Shown here: positions 1 to 7,622 of the stretch, piece after piece | Layout: each line of letters starts with the position of its first letter | Position numbering within the stretch: position 1 is the first letter of the stretch | DNA from: Eubacterium sp. | Lineage (GTDB): Bacteria > Bacillota > Clostridia > Oscillospirales > Acutalibacteraceae | Length of the DNA stretch: 14,205 nucleotides | NCBI GenBank assembly: GCA_024696725.1 | Contig: JAILGO010000111.1 | Location: 1-14,205, forward strand | Direction of reading: 5' to 3' | Notes under the pieces: generated by a model | Database searches by the model: none | Told to the model about the DNA's origin: nothing | Seen by the model: the letters and a program-made list of their open reading frames with translations, nothing else | Translations under genes and position numbers: made by a program

Positions 1-778
1 GAGTCAGGTCGTCGAGGTCGACCTCGCCGTTCTTAACCTTCTTAAGAAGCTCCTTACGCTTCGGGTCGAATTCTCTGTAAATGGGTTCAACGCCTTTTTT
101 AAGCATCTTAACGTTTACGATTACGAGAATCAGATGAAGCACGAAGCACGCGATTCCGCCGAAGCCGAGCGCAAACATATCGTACGGCGCCTCGGGAACG
201 ACGGCAAGCTTGCAGACTATCGACGCGACCTGGGCCGCGAGCGAAATAACGCAGGCAACGATTGAAGCGTTCCTTAGCATTTTTGCCGTTTTATCGGGCT
301 TAAGGAAGCTGAGAAGATAGATGACGAACATTGCTACGTCAACTACCGCGAGCAGCACGAACAGAGCGAGAATTATGAACGCTCCGAGCGTAGCCTTAGT
401 AAACAGCGCGCTCTTAAAGAACTTAGGCAGGGCAAGAAGCAGACCGCTCCGGAACGAATTAATAACGCCTATAAGTCCGATGGAAAGCTTTTCCTCATAG
501 AGCGGAAGCTTATAGGTTACCGAGCCGAAGGGTATCATCATAGCGCAGATTGAGCCTATGAGAAATACCATTCTGAAAATCGCGAGCAGGCTTCCTACAA
601 ATACTGCCTTAATCCTTGCAACGACCATACGCACAACAGCGTTTTCAAGCTCCGTGCGCTTTGCGTCGCGTTCAAGGTGATAATCCTGAGTGAAATACAG
701 AATATTTACTCCGCAGTGACGGCAATTCGGTTTTAAATCATAAAACGGAATTTCGCCGCCGCACTTAGGACATTTCAT
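1..778 (-). CDS. Zinc-ribbon multi-pass membrane protein (3' end outside window)
   Basis: This reading frame is open from the ATG at 776-778 to the left edge, giving 259 codons without a stop; the C-terminus lies outside. The N-terminus has two CxxC pairs (Cys3/Cys6 and Cys19/Cys22), the layout of a short zinc ribbon. A charged linker follows (about residues 30-58), then four hydrophobic stretches that read as membrane helices (about 59-82, 131-158, 170-188, 199-222). The tail after residue 223 is highly charged and probably cytoplasmic. The start is supported by GAAAGGAG at 788-795, 9 nt upstream. The gene lies 25 nt after the metallophosphoesterase stop and probably shares its transcript. 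Small zinc-ribbon domains fused to membrane helices are common in Firmicutes, but most have no known role, and I do not recognise a named family here. The gene call is firm; the function is unknown. Confidence 0.85.
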   Translation of the reverse strand, partial: MKCPKCGGEIPFYDLKPNCRHCGVNILYFTQDYHLERDAKRTELENAVVRMVVARIKAVFVGSLLAIFRMVFLIGSICAMMIPFGSVTYKLPLYEEKLSIGLIGVINSFRSGLLLALPKFFKSALFTKATLGAFIILALFVLLAVVDVAMFVIYLLSFLKPDKTAKMLRNASIVACVISLAAQVASIVCKLAVVPEAPYDMFALGFGGIACFVLHLILVIVNVKMLKKGVEPIYREFDPKRKELLKKVKNGEVDLDDLT

Positions 779-787
779 TGTCTTACT

Positions 788-795
788 CTCCTTTC
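788..795 (-). promoter_or_regulatory. Ribosome binding site of the zinc-ribbon membrane protein
   Basis: On the minus strand this reads GAAAGGAG, a strong Shine-Dalgarno match 9 nt before the ATG at 776-778. It supports this start for a gene whose stop is outside the window. It sits inside the 25-nt gap after the metallophosphoesterase stop, where I see neither a promoter nor a terminator. Confidence 0.75.
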
Positions 796-803
796 ATACA
801 GAT

Positions 804-2237
804 TTATTTTAAACTGAAAGTAATTTCATCGTCGTTACCCGTACGGCAGTTATAGAGAAAATCCTGAGCCATTTCTCTGAGCGACGAGCCGTCGGGTATA
901 ATCTGTTTTATTTTCTTTATGTTAAGCGTATTTACGATTTTATCAGCCCGCGATGCAAGTCCGTTTACCGCCTTGTATTCCGCGGTATCGGGAGTAAAGG
1001 GCGCGTTACCCGTATAGATATGCCTTAAGATAACATACACGGTATCGGTAAGTTTTTTATTCTTAGCCTGCGTTTTCTGCTCGGGAGTTAATTCCCTCCA
1101 CGCCCTGCCGAGCTTTGCGGCTGAGGACAGTTTTATTTTCTGAACCTTTTTTCCTGCCAGCTTAACGAGCGGCTTCAGCTTTTTAAGCTTATCAACCGGA
1201 AGATAACCCTCGGCAAGCTCAAGAAAAGAATCGTAATCAGACGACATAAGCGGAATAAGCTTTTCCCATATTCCCGGGAAATTCAGCGGATAAAGATATT
1301 CGTAAGCCGAAAGCCCGCCCGTATCTTTTCCGTTGATTTTTTCTATACCGATACTCGTTACGTCGCATACGCCTTCGTCGGCGTCAACGGTAATCTTTCT
1401 CATCTTACCCGCCGCGTTAGCGATAGCGATAGTTGAAATATCAAGAAGCCATCTTCCCTCGGAATCGGTATATTTTTTTATATTCTGAATATGCGTGTGT
1501 CCCGTAAAAACTACCCTTACGTTTTCCTCGCACATAAGCTCACAGAGCTCACGGTAGCCGCCGTAGAGCTCGTAATCCGCGACGTGACGGAAAACCTCCC
1601 ACGGCGGAAGCACGGGATGATGGGTTGCAAGAAGAACGTAATCGCCGTTCTCCTTCGCGCTTTTAATTTCGCTTTTCAGCCACTCAACACCGTCCTCAAA
1701 GAGTCCGCAATAGCCTCCTCCGTCGCCGTTGTCAATAATCGCAATAAGCCGTACTCCTTCTCCGAGCTGAACCGTAAACGAACCGCTTTCACGGTGAACG
1801 GAGAGTGCCTGCTTCGGACCGTAATCGTAGTAAAAATCAAACAGTCCGCCCCGTTTCATTGACTCGAGCGGCTCAGTACCCGTTTCGGTATATCGGCAGC
1901 CCTCAAACCAGTTATTGTCCTCACCGCCTCCGCTGTAATCGTGAGTAGCGTAGGTTACGTAAACCTTTTTGCCCGCGGCGACAAGCCGTTCAAGACGCTC
2001 CCTGAATTCGTAGTGAGAATTCATATCGCAGTTATTGATATTGTCGCCCGTAAAAAGCACGGTATCGGTTTCGGTATCGGCGATAACCTTATCAAGAAAA
2101 GTATCGAGAATTTCGGGCGTCGCCTTAAGCGCAATCTGGTCGCTGCGCTCGCGGAAGGTAAAGGGCTTTCCCTCAACCCAGTTCTTTTTTGAAACATAAT
2201 GAGAATCGGTCAGCAAATAAAACGACGTCTTTTTCAT
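804..2237 (-). CDS. Calcineurin-like metallophosphoesterase
   Basis: This 477-aa protein has the ordered motifs of the calcineurin-like metallophosphoesterase superfamily: D11-S-H13 after the first strand, GDN at 64-66, THD at 98-100 in the place of the usual GNH(D/E), THHP at 205-208, and GHTH at 246-249. The catalytic domain spans about residues 1-290. Residues 300-477 form an extra, lysine-rich, mostly helical region I do not recognise. There is no signal peptide, so it is probably cytoplasmic. Family members cleave phosphomono- or phosphodiesters with a two-metal centre; the substrate here is unknown. A GTG at 2244-2246 could extend the frame by three codons, but it lies only 2 nt from the ribosome binding site AAAGGA, so I prefer the ATG at 2235-2237, 11 nt from it. 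The gene has its own promoter. The Thr in place of the usual metal-binding Asn in motif III is odd. Confidence 0.88.
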   Translation of the reverse strand: MKKTSFYLLTDSHYVSKKNWVEGKPFTFRERSDQIALKATPEILDTFLDKVIADTETDTVLFTGDNINNCDMNSHYEFRERLERLVAAGKKVYVTYATHDYSGGGEDNNWFEGCRYTETGTEPLESMKRGGLFDFYYDYGPKQALSVHRESGSFTVQLGEGVRLIAIIDNGDGGGYCGLFEDGVEWLKSEIKSAKENGDYVLLATHHPVLPPWEVFRHVADYELYGGYRELCELMCEENVRVVFTGHTHIQNIKKYTDSEGRWLLDISTIAIANAAGKMRKITVDADEGVCDVTSIGIEKINGKDTGGLSAYEYLYPLNFPGIWEKLIPLMSSDYDSFLELAEGYLPVDKLKKLKPLVKLAGKKVQKIKLSSAAKLGRAWRELTPEQKTQAKNKKLTDTVYVILRHIYTGNAPFTPDTAEYKAVNGLASRADKIVNTLNIKKIKQIIPDGSSLREMAQDFLYNCRTGNDDEITFSLK

Positions 2238-2248
2238 AAGCTTCACAA

Positions 2249-2254
2249 TCCTTT
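2249..2254 (-). promoter_or_regulatory. Ribosome binding site that decides the metallophosphoesterase start
   Basis: On the minus strand this is AAAGGA. It is 11 nt from the ATG at 2235-2237 but only 2 nt from the upstream in-frame GTG at 2244-2246. The spacing is long for the ATG but unworkably short for the GTG, so the shorter 477-aa product is favoured. Confidence 0.6.
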
Positions 2255-2267
2255 CTGCGTTATGTTA

Positions 2268-2296
2268 ATTATATACTATTAAAAACTATAAAACAA
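2268..2296 (-). promoter_or_regulatory. Sigma-A-type promoter ahead of the metallophosphoesterase
   Basis: On the minus strand a perfect TATAAT -10 box (2268-2273) is separated by exactly 17 nt from TTGTTT (2291-2296), which matches the TTGACA -35 consensus at its first three positions. The expected transcription start is near 2260, giving a leader of roughly 20-25 nt that contains the ribosome binding site. It lies in the only sizeable AT-rich spacer in the window (2238-2304). This suggests that the metallophosphoesterase and the zinc-ribbon gene form a transcription unit separate from the glycoside hydrolase genes upstream. Confidence 0.65.
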
Positions 2297-2314
2297 TTAT
2301 TTTTTTATTGTTTT
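2290..2314. repeat. AT-rich inverted repeat over the rhamnosidase stop and the -35 box
   Basis: The two 8-nt arms are AAAACAAT (2290-2297) and ATTGTTTT (2307-2314), perfectly complementary around a 9-nt centre. One arm includes the -35 box of the metallophosphoesterase promoter and the other overlaps the last codons of the rhamnosidase gene, with the stop codon between them. It could be a repressor site controlling that promoter. It has only one G-C pair per stem, so it is a poor intrinsic terminator. In an AT-rich spacer such a repeat can also arise by chance. Confidence 0.35.
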
Positions 2315-4503
2315 TCAACAAAAATCCTATTGTTGCCTATATTAAGAGCGTAATTTCTTCCGAAAATCACGGCGCACGCCTCTGAATTTTCGGGAACCGT
2401 AATCTCAAATTTCCAGCCGTTGCTTACCTTTTCATAGTAAATTTTCGCCCATCCTCTGTCGGTGTCTATATCCGCGCTTACGAAAGTTATTCTGTCATCG
2501 GGCGCAGGCGCGAAGAGTATCTTCTTATAGCCTGCTTCAACGGGCATAATACCCGCAAGCCGTCTGTAGACCCAGGACAGCACGCTGCCGTAGGCATAGT
2601 GGTTAAACGAGTTCATGGCGGGATTTGCAAAATGTCCGTCGGGATACATTCCGTTCCAGCGCTCCCAGACGGTAGTAGCGCCCATAGTAACCGCATATAG
2701 CCACGACGGATATTCCTTCCTCAGAAGTAAGTCGACAGCAAGCTTATCCTCGCCCGCCTCCGTAAGAGCGTCAAGGATATACGTTGAACCGATAAAGCCC
2801 GTCGTAATACGTCCGTGTTGTCTTACGTTTTCCGCAAGCTGAGCGTAAACCGGCCCGGGATTATCCGTAAGTCCGAATACAATCGCAAGCACGGCGGCGG
2901 TCTGGGTATCCTGCTTCATTCTGCCGTTTTCCATATATTCGCTTCTGAAAAACTCAAGCGTTTTTTCGAGCACGGGCAGGTAAACGTCGCTGTCATAACC
3001 GAGAATACCGTTAACCTTAATCAGCGTTTTTATTCCGTTAGCCATAAACGCCGTAGCGATAAGTCCTCCGTCGGTACTTCCGACGCCCTCCTCGCGGTCA
3101 AGCTCCTCAAGGCTGAGCCAGTCTCCGTAGCCTCCCGTAGTCCACGGAAATTCGAGTCCGCCGTTTTTTGAGCACTCCGAAATCATAAAGTCAACCCATT
3201 TTTTCATAAGGGTATAGTGACTCTCAAGTATTTTCTTATCCCCGTAAGCGGTATACATTTCCCACGGAACAATTATTGCTGCGTCTGACCACGCAGGCGA
3301 ATTAAAGCCGTCCTTACCGCTCCAGTATTTATGGAAATACGGTGAAACGTGAGGAACGGAGCCGTCGTCGAGCTGGTCGGCTTCAAGGTCGTTAAGCCAC
3401 TTGTCGAAGAATTTACGGACGTTGAAATTAATCGCCGCGGTACGGCAGAACATTGCCGCGTCGCCCGTCCAGCCAAGTCTTTCATCGCGCTGGGGGCAGT
3501 CGGTGGGAACGTCGAGGAAATTGCCGAGCTGTCCCCATCTTACATTGTGGGCGAACTGATTAAGAAGCTCGTTCGAGCAAAGAAATCCTGCCGTCGTTTT
3601 TATATCCGAGCATACGGAGATTGATTTAAAATCTTTTTTATTTATTCTGTCAAGCCCGATAACCTGAATATAACGGTAACCGTAGAAGGTATAAAGCGGC
3701 TTTACGGTGAACGGATTTCCGTCGGAAATTACCGTATAGGTAGCCTTCGCCGACCTTAAGTTTTCGGTATAAACGTTACCGTCCTTATCAAGCATTTCAA
3801 AATGCCTGATTACTATTTCCGTTCCCTCGGGAACGTCGGCGGAGAATCTGATATATCCCGTAACCTCCTGACCGAAGTCGATAACCTGCTCGCCCTTCGG
3901 CGTTACAATCAGCTCCTTTGCGCCGAAGGTTTCATATTCACGCACGGGCTCGCCCTCGAAAGGAATCAGGATATCCTTCCTGTAGCCAATTTCAACGGCA
4001 GGAGCCTTTCTTCTTATCTTAATTCTTAAATCGAGCGATTCGCCGTTATAGATGTCGTTATAAACGACGTTGCTTTTTGCGGTAAACCAGCTTTTGTCCG
4101 AATAAACGGTTTCCTCGCTGCCGTCGTTATAAGTAACGGTAAGAGCGCAGATAAGCGCGGTTTCGTCGGGCTTGAGGTCTTTTCCTCCCCAGTTCTTACT
4201 GTTATGGAAAAACCAGCCTTTGCCCACGCCGATTTTCAGCTCGTTCTCACCCGCTTTCAGCATATCCGTAATCTCGTAGGAGAGAACGCGAAGGCGCTTT
4301 TCGTAGGCAGTCCAGCCGGGCATAAGAACGTCGTCGCTCACCTTTTCACCGTTTATGTACGCGTTGAAAACGCCGTGAGCGGTAATAAGAAGCTCCGCTT
4401 TTTTTACGCCGTCCTTAATATCAACCGTGCGGAAAAAATCGGTAACGGTATCTTTATTATTGACCTTTGATTTTATCCATTCAGCGTCAAGAATTTTTTT
4501 CAT
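2305..4503 (-). CDS. Alpha-L-rhamnosidase, glycoside hydrolase family 78
   Basis: This 732-aa protein matches GH78, inverting enzymes that remove terminal alpha-L-rhamnose from oligosaccharides and plant glycosides. The N-terminal part (about 1-300) reads as the beta-sandwich domains of the family. The (alpha/alpha)6 barrel begins with the signature around PTDCPQRDERLGWTGD at 333-348; Glu341 is the likely general acid. It continues through GGYGDWL (457-463) and TVWERW (611-616), whose Glu614 is the likely catalytic base, then NHYAYG (634-639). A C-terminal beta domain ends the protein. Catalytic roles are assigned by family analogy. It is shorter than many GH78 proteins of about 900 aa or more and lacks a signal peptide, so it should act in the cytoplasm. 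The start is set by GGAG 7 nt upstream, and the gap from the GH38 stop is 18 nt. It appears to be the last gene of the hydrolase operon. Confidence 0.95.
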   Translation of the reverse strand: MKKILDAEWIKSKVNNKDTVTDFFRTVDIKDGVKKAELLITAHGVFNAYINGEKVSDDVLMPGWTAYEKRLRVLSYEITDMLKAGENELKIGVGKGWFFHNSKNWGGKDLKPDETALICALTVTYNDGSEETVYSDKSWFTAKSNVVYNDIYNGESLDLRIKIRRKAPAVEIGYRKDILIPFEGEPVREYETFGAKELIVTPKGEQVIDFGQEVTGYIRFSADVPEGTEIVIRHFEMLDKDGNVYTENLRSAKATYTVISDGNPFTVKPLYTFYGYRYIQVIGLDRINKKDFKSISVCSDIKTTAGFLCSNELLNQFAHNVRWGQLGNFLDVPTDCPQRDERLGWTGDAAMFCRTAAINFNVRKFFDKWLNDLEADQLDDGSVPHVSPYFHKYWSGKDGFNSPAWSDAAIIVPWEMYTAYGDKKILESHYTLMKKWVDFMISECSKNGGLEFPWTTGGYGDWLSLEELDREEGVGSTDGGLIATAFMANGIKTLIKVNGILGYDSDVYLPVLEKTLEFFRSEYMENGRMKQDTQTAAVLAIVFGLTDNPGPVYAQLAENVRQHGRITTGFIGSTYILDALTEAGEDKLAVDLLLRKEYPSWLYAVTMGATTVWERWNGMYPDGHFANPAMNSFNHYAYGSVLSWVYRRLAGIMPVEAGYKKILFAPAPDDRITFVSADIDTDRGWAKIYYEKVSNGWKFEITVPENSEACAVIFGRNYALNIGNNRIFVEKQ

Positions 4504-4521
4504 AATATTACTCCATTCGGA

Positions 4522-7500
4522 TTATCTGTAAACCTTAAGCGTCTTTATTTCAAACGGTGTAAAACACAGCTCAACCGTATTGTCCTTTATCTCTGCTTCG
4601 CCGCACTCGTCCTCGAGCAGATTAGTGAAAGCCACCCTTGAAGGAGAGCCGGAAAGTACGATTTTTGTATTCGTTTTCGTTCCCTCGCACTCGTAAAGCC
4701 TGATAACGAAGGCGTCGCTTCCGTCCTCGGCGGGCTTTACCGCCTCGGCGATAATATTCGGCGCAGTAATTTCCATAAGCTGTGGCGCGTCGGTATGTCC
4801 GTCGGCGGCGAATACGGGAACGTTAAGCTCATAAGCAGGCTGAACGACCGTTTCGGCGCAGAAGCCTCCGTTATGAACGAGGAGCGAATAGGTCATTTCG
4901 TGGAGACCGCTGTCGCCCGAGCCGTCGGGGTGAGTTCCGCCCTTGTGAAGCGAAAGGCAGAGATTACAGTCCTTAACCGAAATTCCATACTTGCAGTCGT
5001 TGAGTATCGCGGCGCCGAAGCGCGGTTCGCTTATATCCGTATAGTTTCTGTTACACACCTCAAACTTTGCGATTTCAAGGCTTGAATTAGCGGTAACCGG
5101 TCTTTCGATAGCGCCGAATTGAATTTCGCTTCTCGCTCTCTTCGCGCTTACGTCGAGGTCAAAGCCCGCTTTAAGAAATCTGTGAGGTGAGTTCCAGTCG
5201 ATAAGGGTATGAAAATCTATTCTCGGAGAATCCGCGTAACAGATTAAATCCTGAATAATCCTTGTATTATCAACGGTGAATTCGCTTCTTAATCTTATTT
5301 CAACAGCTCCGTCGGAGACGAGCTCTCTTTTCACGAAGCCGTGAACGGGTTTAAGATTTTCAACAACGTCCCAGTCGACGTCCCAGTTATCGTACGAGAG
5401 CGGAACGTCCTCTCCGTAGAGAAATACGCCGAGCGGCTCTCCGTCCTTTTTACGAAGCTCTCTTTTCGTTTCTTTATCGGTGAGCGAAGCGATATATCCG
5501 TTTTCGTCGAAAATGATTATTGCAAACGGTGTTTCAAGCTTAGCGCCGTCATAGCTGAACGGCGACGGCTCGTTACACGGAGTATCGCAAAGGCAGATTT
5601 CCGCGCCCGAAAAGGCAGGTATATCAAGTCCTCCGACGGCGAGAAGCTCTCTTCCGAAAAGGTCGGTATAGCGCTGAGACGGATAACCGTCCGCGTAGCC
5701 GTCCTTTTCAAGCACGGCGACGTCCTTTCTGCCGAACGATAAGGTGTTGAACAGAGTTACGCAGCCGCTGCCGTCGCAAAGCTTCCCGGCGTATTCCTTC
5801 GCCGCGCTTTTATAGTTTTTAAGAAGCGCGTCCATTTCCTTATGGAAAAGGTCGTAAACGGGCGTTATACAGGTTCCCGGAAGTATATCGTGGAATTGAT
5901 TTTTAAGAAGCGTTTTCAGCCATTTATCGCTGTTCTCGTTTCGCGGCGAGGCGGAAAGCACGTTGAAATACTCCATATCGCGAAGGGCGTATTCCGCTTT
6001 TCTGTTCTTTCGCTTAACCTCGTGCATCTGAGTAAGAGTACCGCGGTGAAGCTCAAGATATATTTCGTCGTCGTAAACGGGAAGCTCGTCTTTTTTCGTT
6101 TCAAGCTCCTTCATAAAGGAAGAAACGGTCATATTTTCAATTTCAGGCATACCGTCCATTGAGGAAACTCTTCTTCCCGCCTCAATCATAGCGGGCGTAG
6201 GTCCGCCGCCTCCGTCACCGAAGCCGTACGCGAGAAGGCGCATATCGGCTGAATCCTTATTCTGAAGCGACTTTACGTAATACGAGCAGTCGTTAACGCC
6301 GGGCCAGCAGTGAGTTACATTGAAATGGGTTATTACCTCGCTTTTATCTATTCCGCGCCATACGAAGCTTTCAAACGGGAAGCGGTTATTATCGTTCCAG
6401 CTTATCTTGGTCGTATAGAAATACTTAACGCAGCTTTTCTTCATAATCTGAGGAATGCTCGCGTTATAGCCGAAGGTATCGGGAAGCCAGAAGGAGTCGG
6501 CGGTATAGCCGAAATTTTCACGCGTAAACTGTTGTCCCTTTAAAAACTGACGCGCCATAAGCTCGCCCGAGGTTATATTACAGTCGCACTCGACGTAAAC
6601 TCCGCCGTTAGGCTCGTAGCGTCCCTCGGCAACGCGTTTTTTCATCTCCTCAAATATAGATGGATAGTATTCCTTCATCCACTCGCTGTGAAGCGCGGAG
6701 GACTGAATAAACTTATACTCGGGATACTGCTCCATAAGATGAAGCGCGTTAGAATAAGTGCGCGCACATTTTCTTACGGTCTCGCTGACGGGCCAGAGCC
6801 AGGCGGTATCCATGTGGGAATGACCGATAATTCCGACCTTTCCGAAAACCCGTGAGTTTTTACCGTTAAAGCAGGAGCGTGAAATCTCAAGCGCTTTTTC
6901 AATTCCGTAGTTCAGCTCTTTTTCGTCAGCGTCTTTCGGGAAAAGCGGAAGCACGGCGTTGATTTTTTCAAGCGCGTTTCTCGCCTTCGCAGCGGCGAAA
7001 TTACCTTCGTCCAAAGCTCTCGCGGCGGTAAGCAGCTCTTTTATATCGAAAATAAGATTGAAGAGCTTATCGTTTCTCGTACAGATTTCAACGCCGCCGA
7101 AGGTATGGGAAAAGCTAAGCGAGGAGTTGGGTCCGAAATAGTTATCGTACGGGTCGGTATCGGGGTCGTAATGTCCCGCATAGCATTCAAAGGCGAGCTC
7201 AAAGTTCTCGCCTTCTTTAAAAGTACCTATCAGCTGACTCGTGTGCATACCACCGATATACTCTGCGTTTTTGCTGTTGAATAAACCCTTCGGAACGCCG
7301 TTGATAAAGTAGAGCTGCTCTCTTCCGCCGCAGTGCGAAAGAGCGTAAAGCGGCAATCCCGCAAGCTCCGGCGGAACGCTAAAGCAGCCCTTTACCCAAA
7401 GGCTGCCCCACTCGTCTCCCCATTTATCGCCTTTTTCAATCGGCTTCATACCCGTTTCGGGTACGCTTCTAAGGTGTTCATGAGTGTAAAGAGAGACCGT

Positions 7501-7602
7501 TTCGCCGAGCTCTCCGACAGGAACATATATAAGTCTTTCGTAGATTTTAAGAGACTCCCCGAGCTTTGAGAAAACTCTTTTTTTCAGATTTTCGTTATAC
7601 AT
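4522..7602 (-). CDS. Alpha-mannosidase, glycoside hydrolase family 38
   Basis: This 1026-aa protein is a clear GH38 alpha-mannosidase, a retaining, metal-dependent (usually zinc) exo-enzyme. Residues about 1-250 form an N-terminal beta-rich region. The catalytic domain opens with GHSHMDTAWLWP (260-271), where His263 and Asp265 should bind the metal. WLPDTFGYNASIPQI (372-386) contains the likely nucleophile Asp375, and NQFHDILPG (569-577) supplies His572, another probable metal ligand. The three-helix middle domain follows, then a long C-terminal beta domain to residue 1026. The length is typical of bacterial members. No signal peptide is present, so it probably trims imported mannosides in the cytoplasm. 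The ribosome binding site is weak (GAGTGAT just before the ATG), unlike its neighbours, so translation may rely on coupling to the GH3 gene that ends 20 nt upstream. Linkage specificity cannot be read from the sequence. Confidence 0.95.
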   Translation of the reverse strand: MYNENLKKRVFSKLGESLKIYERLIYVPVGELGETVSLYTHEHLRSVPETGMKPIEKGDKWGDEWGSLWVKGCFSVPPELAGLPLYALSHCGGREQLYFINGVPKGLFNSKNAEYIGGMHTSQLIGTFKEGENFELAFECYAGHYDPDTDPYDNYFGPNSSLSFSHTFGGVEICTRNDKLFNLIFDIKELLTAARALDEGNFAAAKARNALEKINAVLPLFPKDADEKELNYGIEKALEISRSCFNGKNSRVFGKVGIIGHSHMDTAWLWPVSETVRKCARTYSNALHLMEQYPEYKFIQSSALHSEWMKEYYPSIFEEMKKRVAEGRYEPNGGVYVECDCNITSGELMARQFLKGQQFTRENFGYTADSFWLPDTFGYNASIPQIMKKSCVKYFYTTKISWNDNNRFPFESFVWRGIDKSEVITHFNVTHCWPGVNDCSYYVKSLQNKDSADMRLLAYGFGDGGGGPTPAMIEAGRRVSSMDGMPEIENMTVSSFMKELETKKDELPVYDDEIYLELHRGTLTQMHEVKRKNRKAEYALRDMEYFNVLSASPRNENSDKWLKTLLKNQFHDILPGTCITPVYDLFHKEMDALLKNYKSAAKEYAGKLCDGSGCVTLFNTLSFGRKDVAVLEKDGYADGYPSQRYTDLFGRELLAVGGLDIPAFSGAEICLCDTPCNEPSPFSYDGAKLETPFAIIIFDENGYIASLTDKETKRELRKKDGEPLGVFLYGEDVPLSYDNWDVDWDVVENLKPVHGFVKRELVSDGAVEIRLRSEFTVDNTRIIQDLICYADSPRIDFHTLIDWNSPHRFLKAGFDLDVSAKRARSEIQFGAIERPVTANSSLEIAKFEVCNRNYTDISEPRFGAAILNDCKYGISVKDCNLCLSLHKGGTHPDGSGDSGLHEMTYSLLVHNGGFCAETVVQPAYELNVPVFAADGHTDAPQLMEITAPNIIAEAVKPAEDGSDAFVIRLYECEGTKTNTKIVLSGSPSRVAFTNLLEDECGEAEIKDNTVELCFTPFEIKTLKVYR

Positions 7603-7622
7603 AAATCACTCAGCCGTTATAT

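Noticed and set aside
2290..2314. The inverted repeat as an intrinsic terminator of the hydrolase operon
   Set aside because: Each 8-bp stem has a single G-C pair and the repeat overlaps the last codons of the gene, so a stable terminator hairpin is unlikely. A role as a protein-binding site is kept as a weak possibility.
4522..7602. Assigning the set to xanthan, gellan or another named polysaccharide
   Set aside because: Some of the enzymes fit parts of such polymers, but the lyases, GH88/GH105 enzymes and transporters expected of those pathways are not in the window, so the assignment would be a guess.
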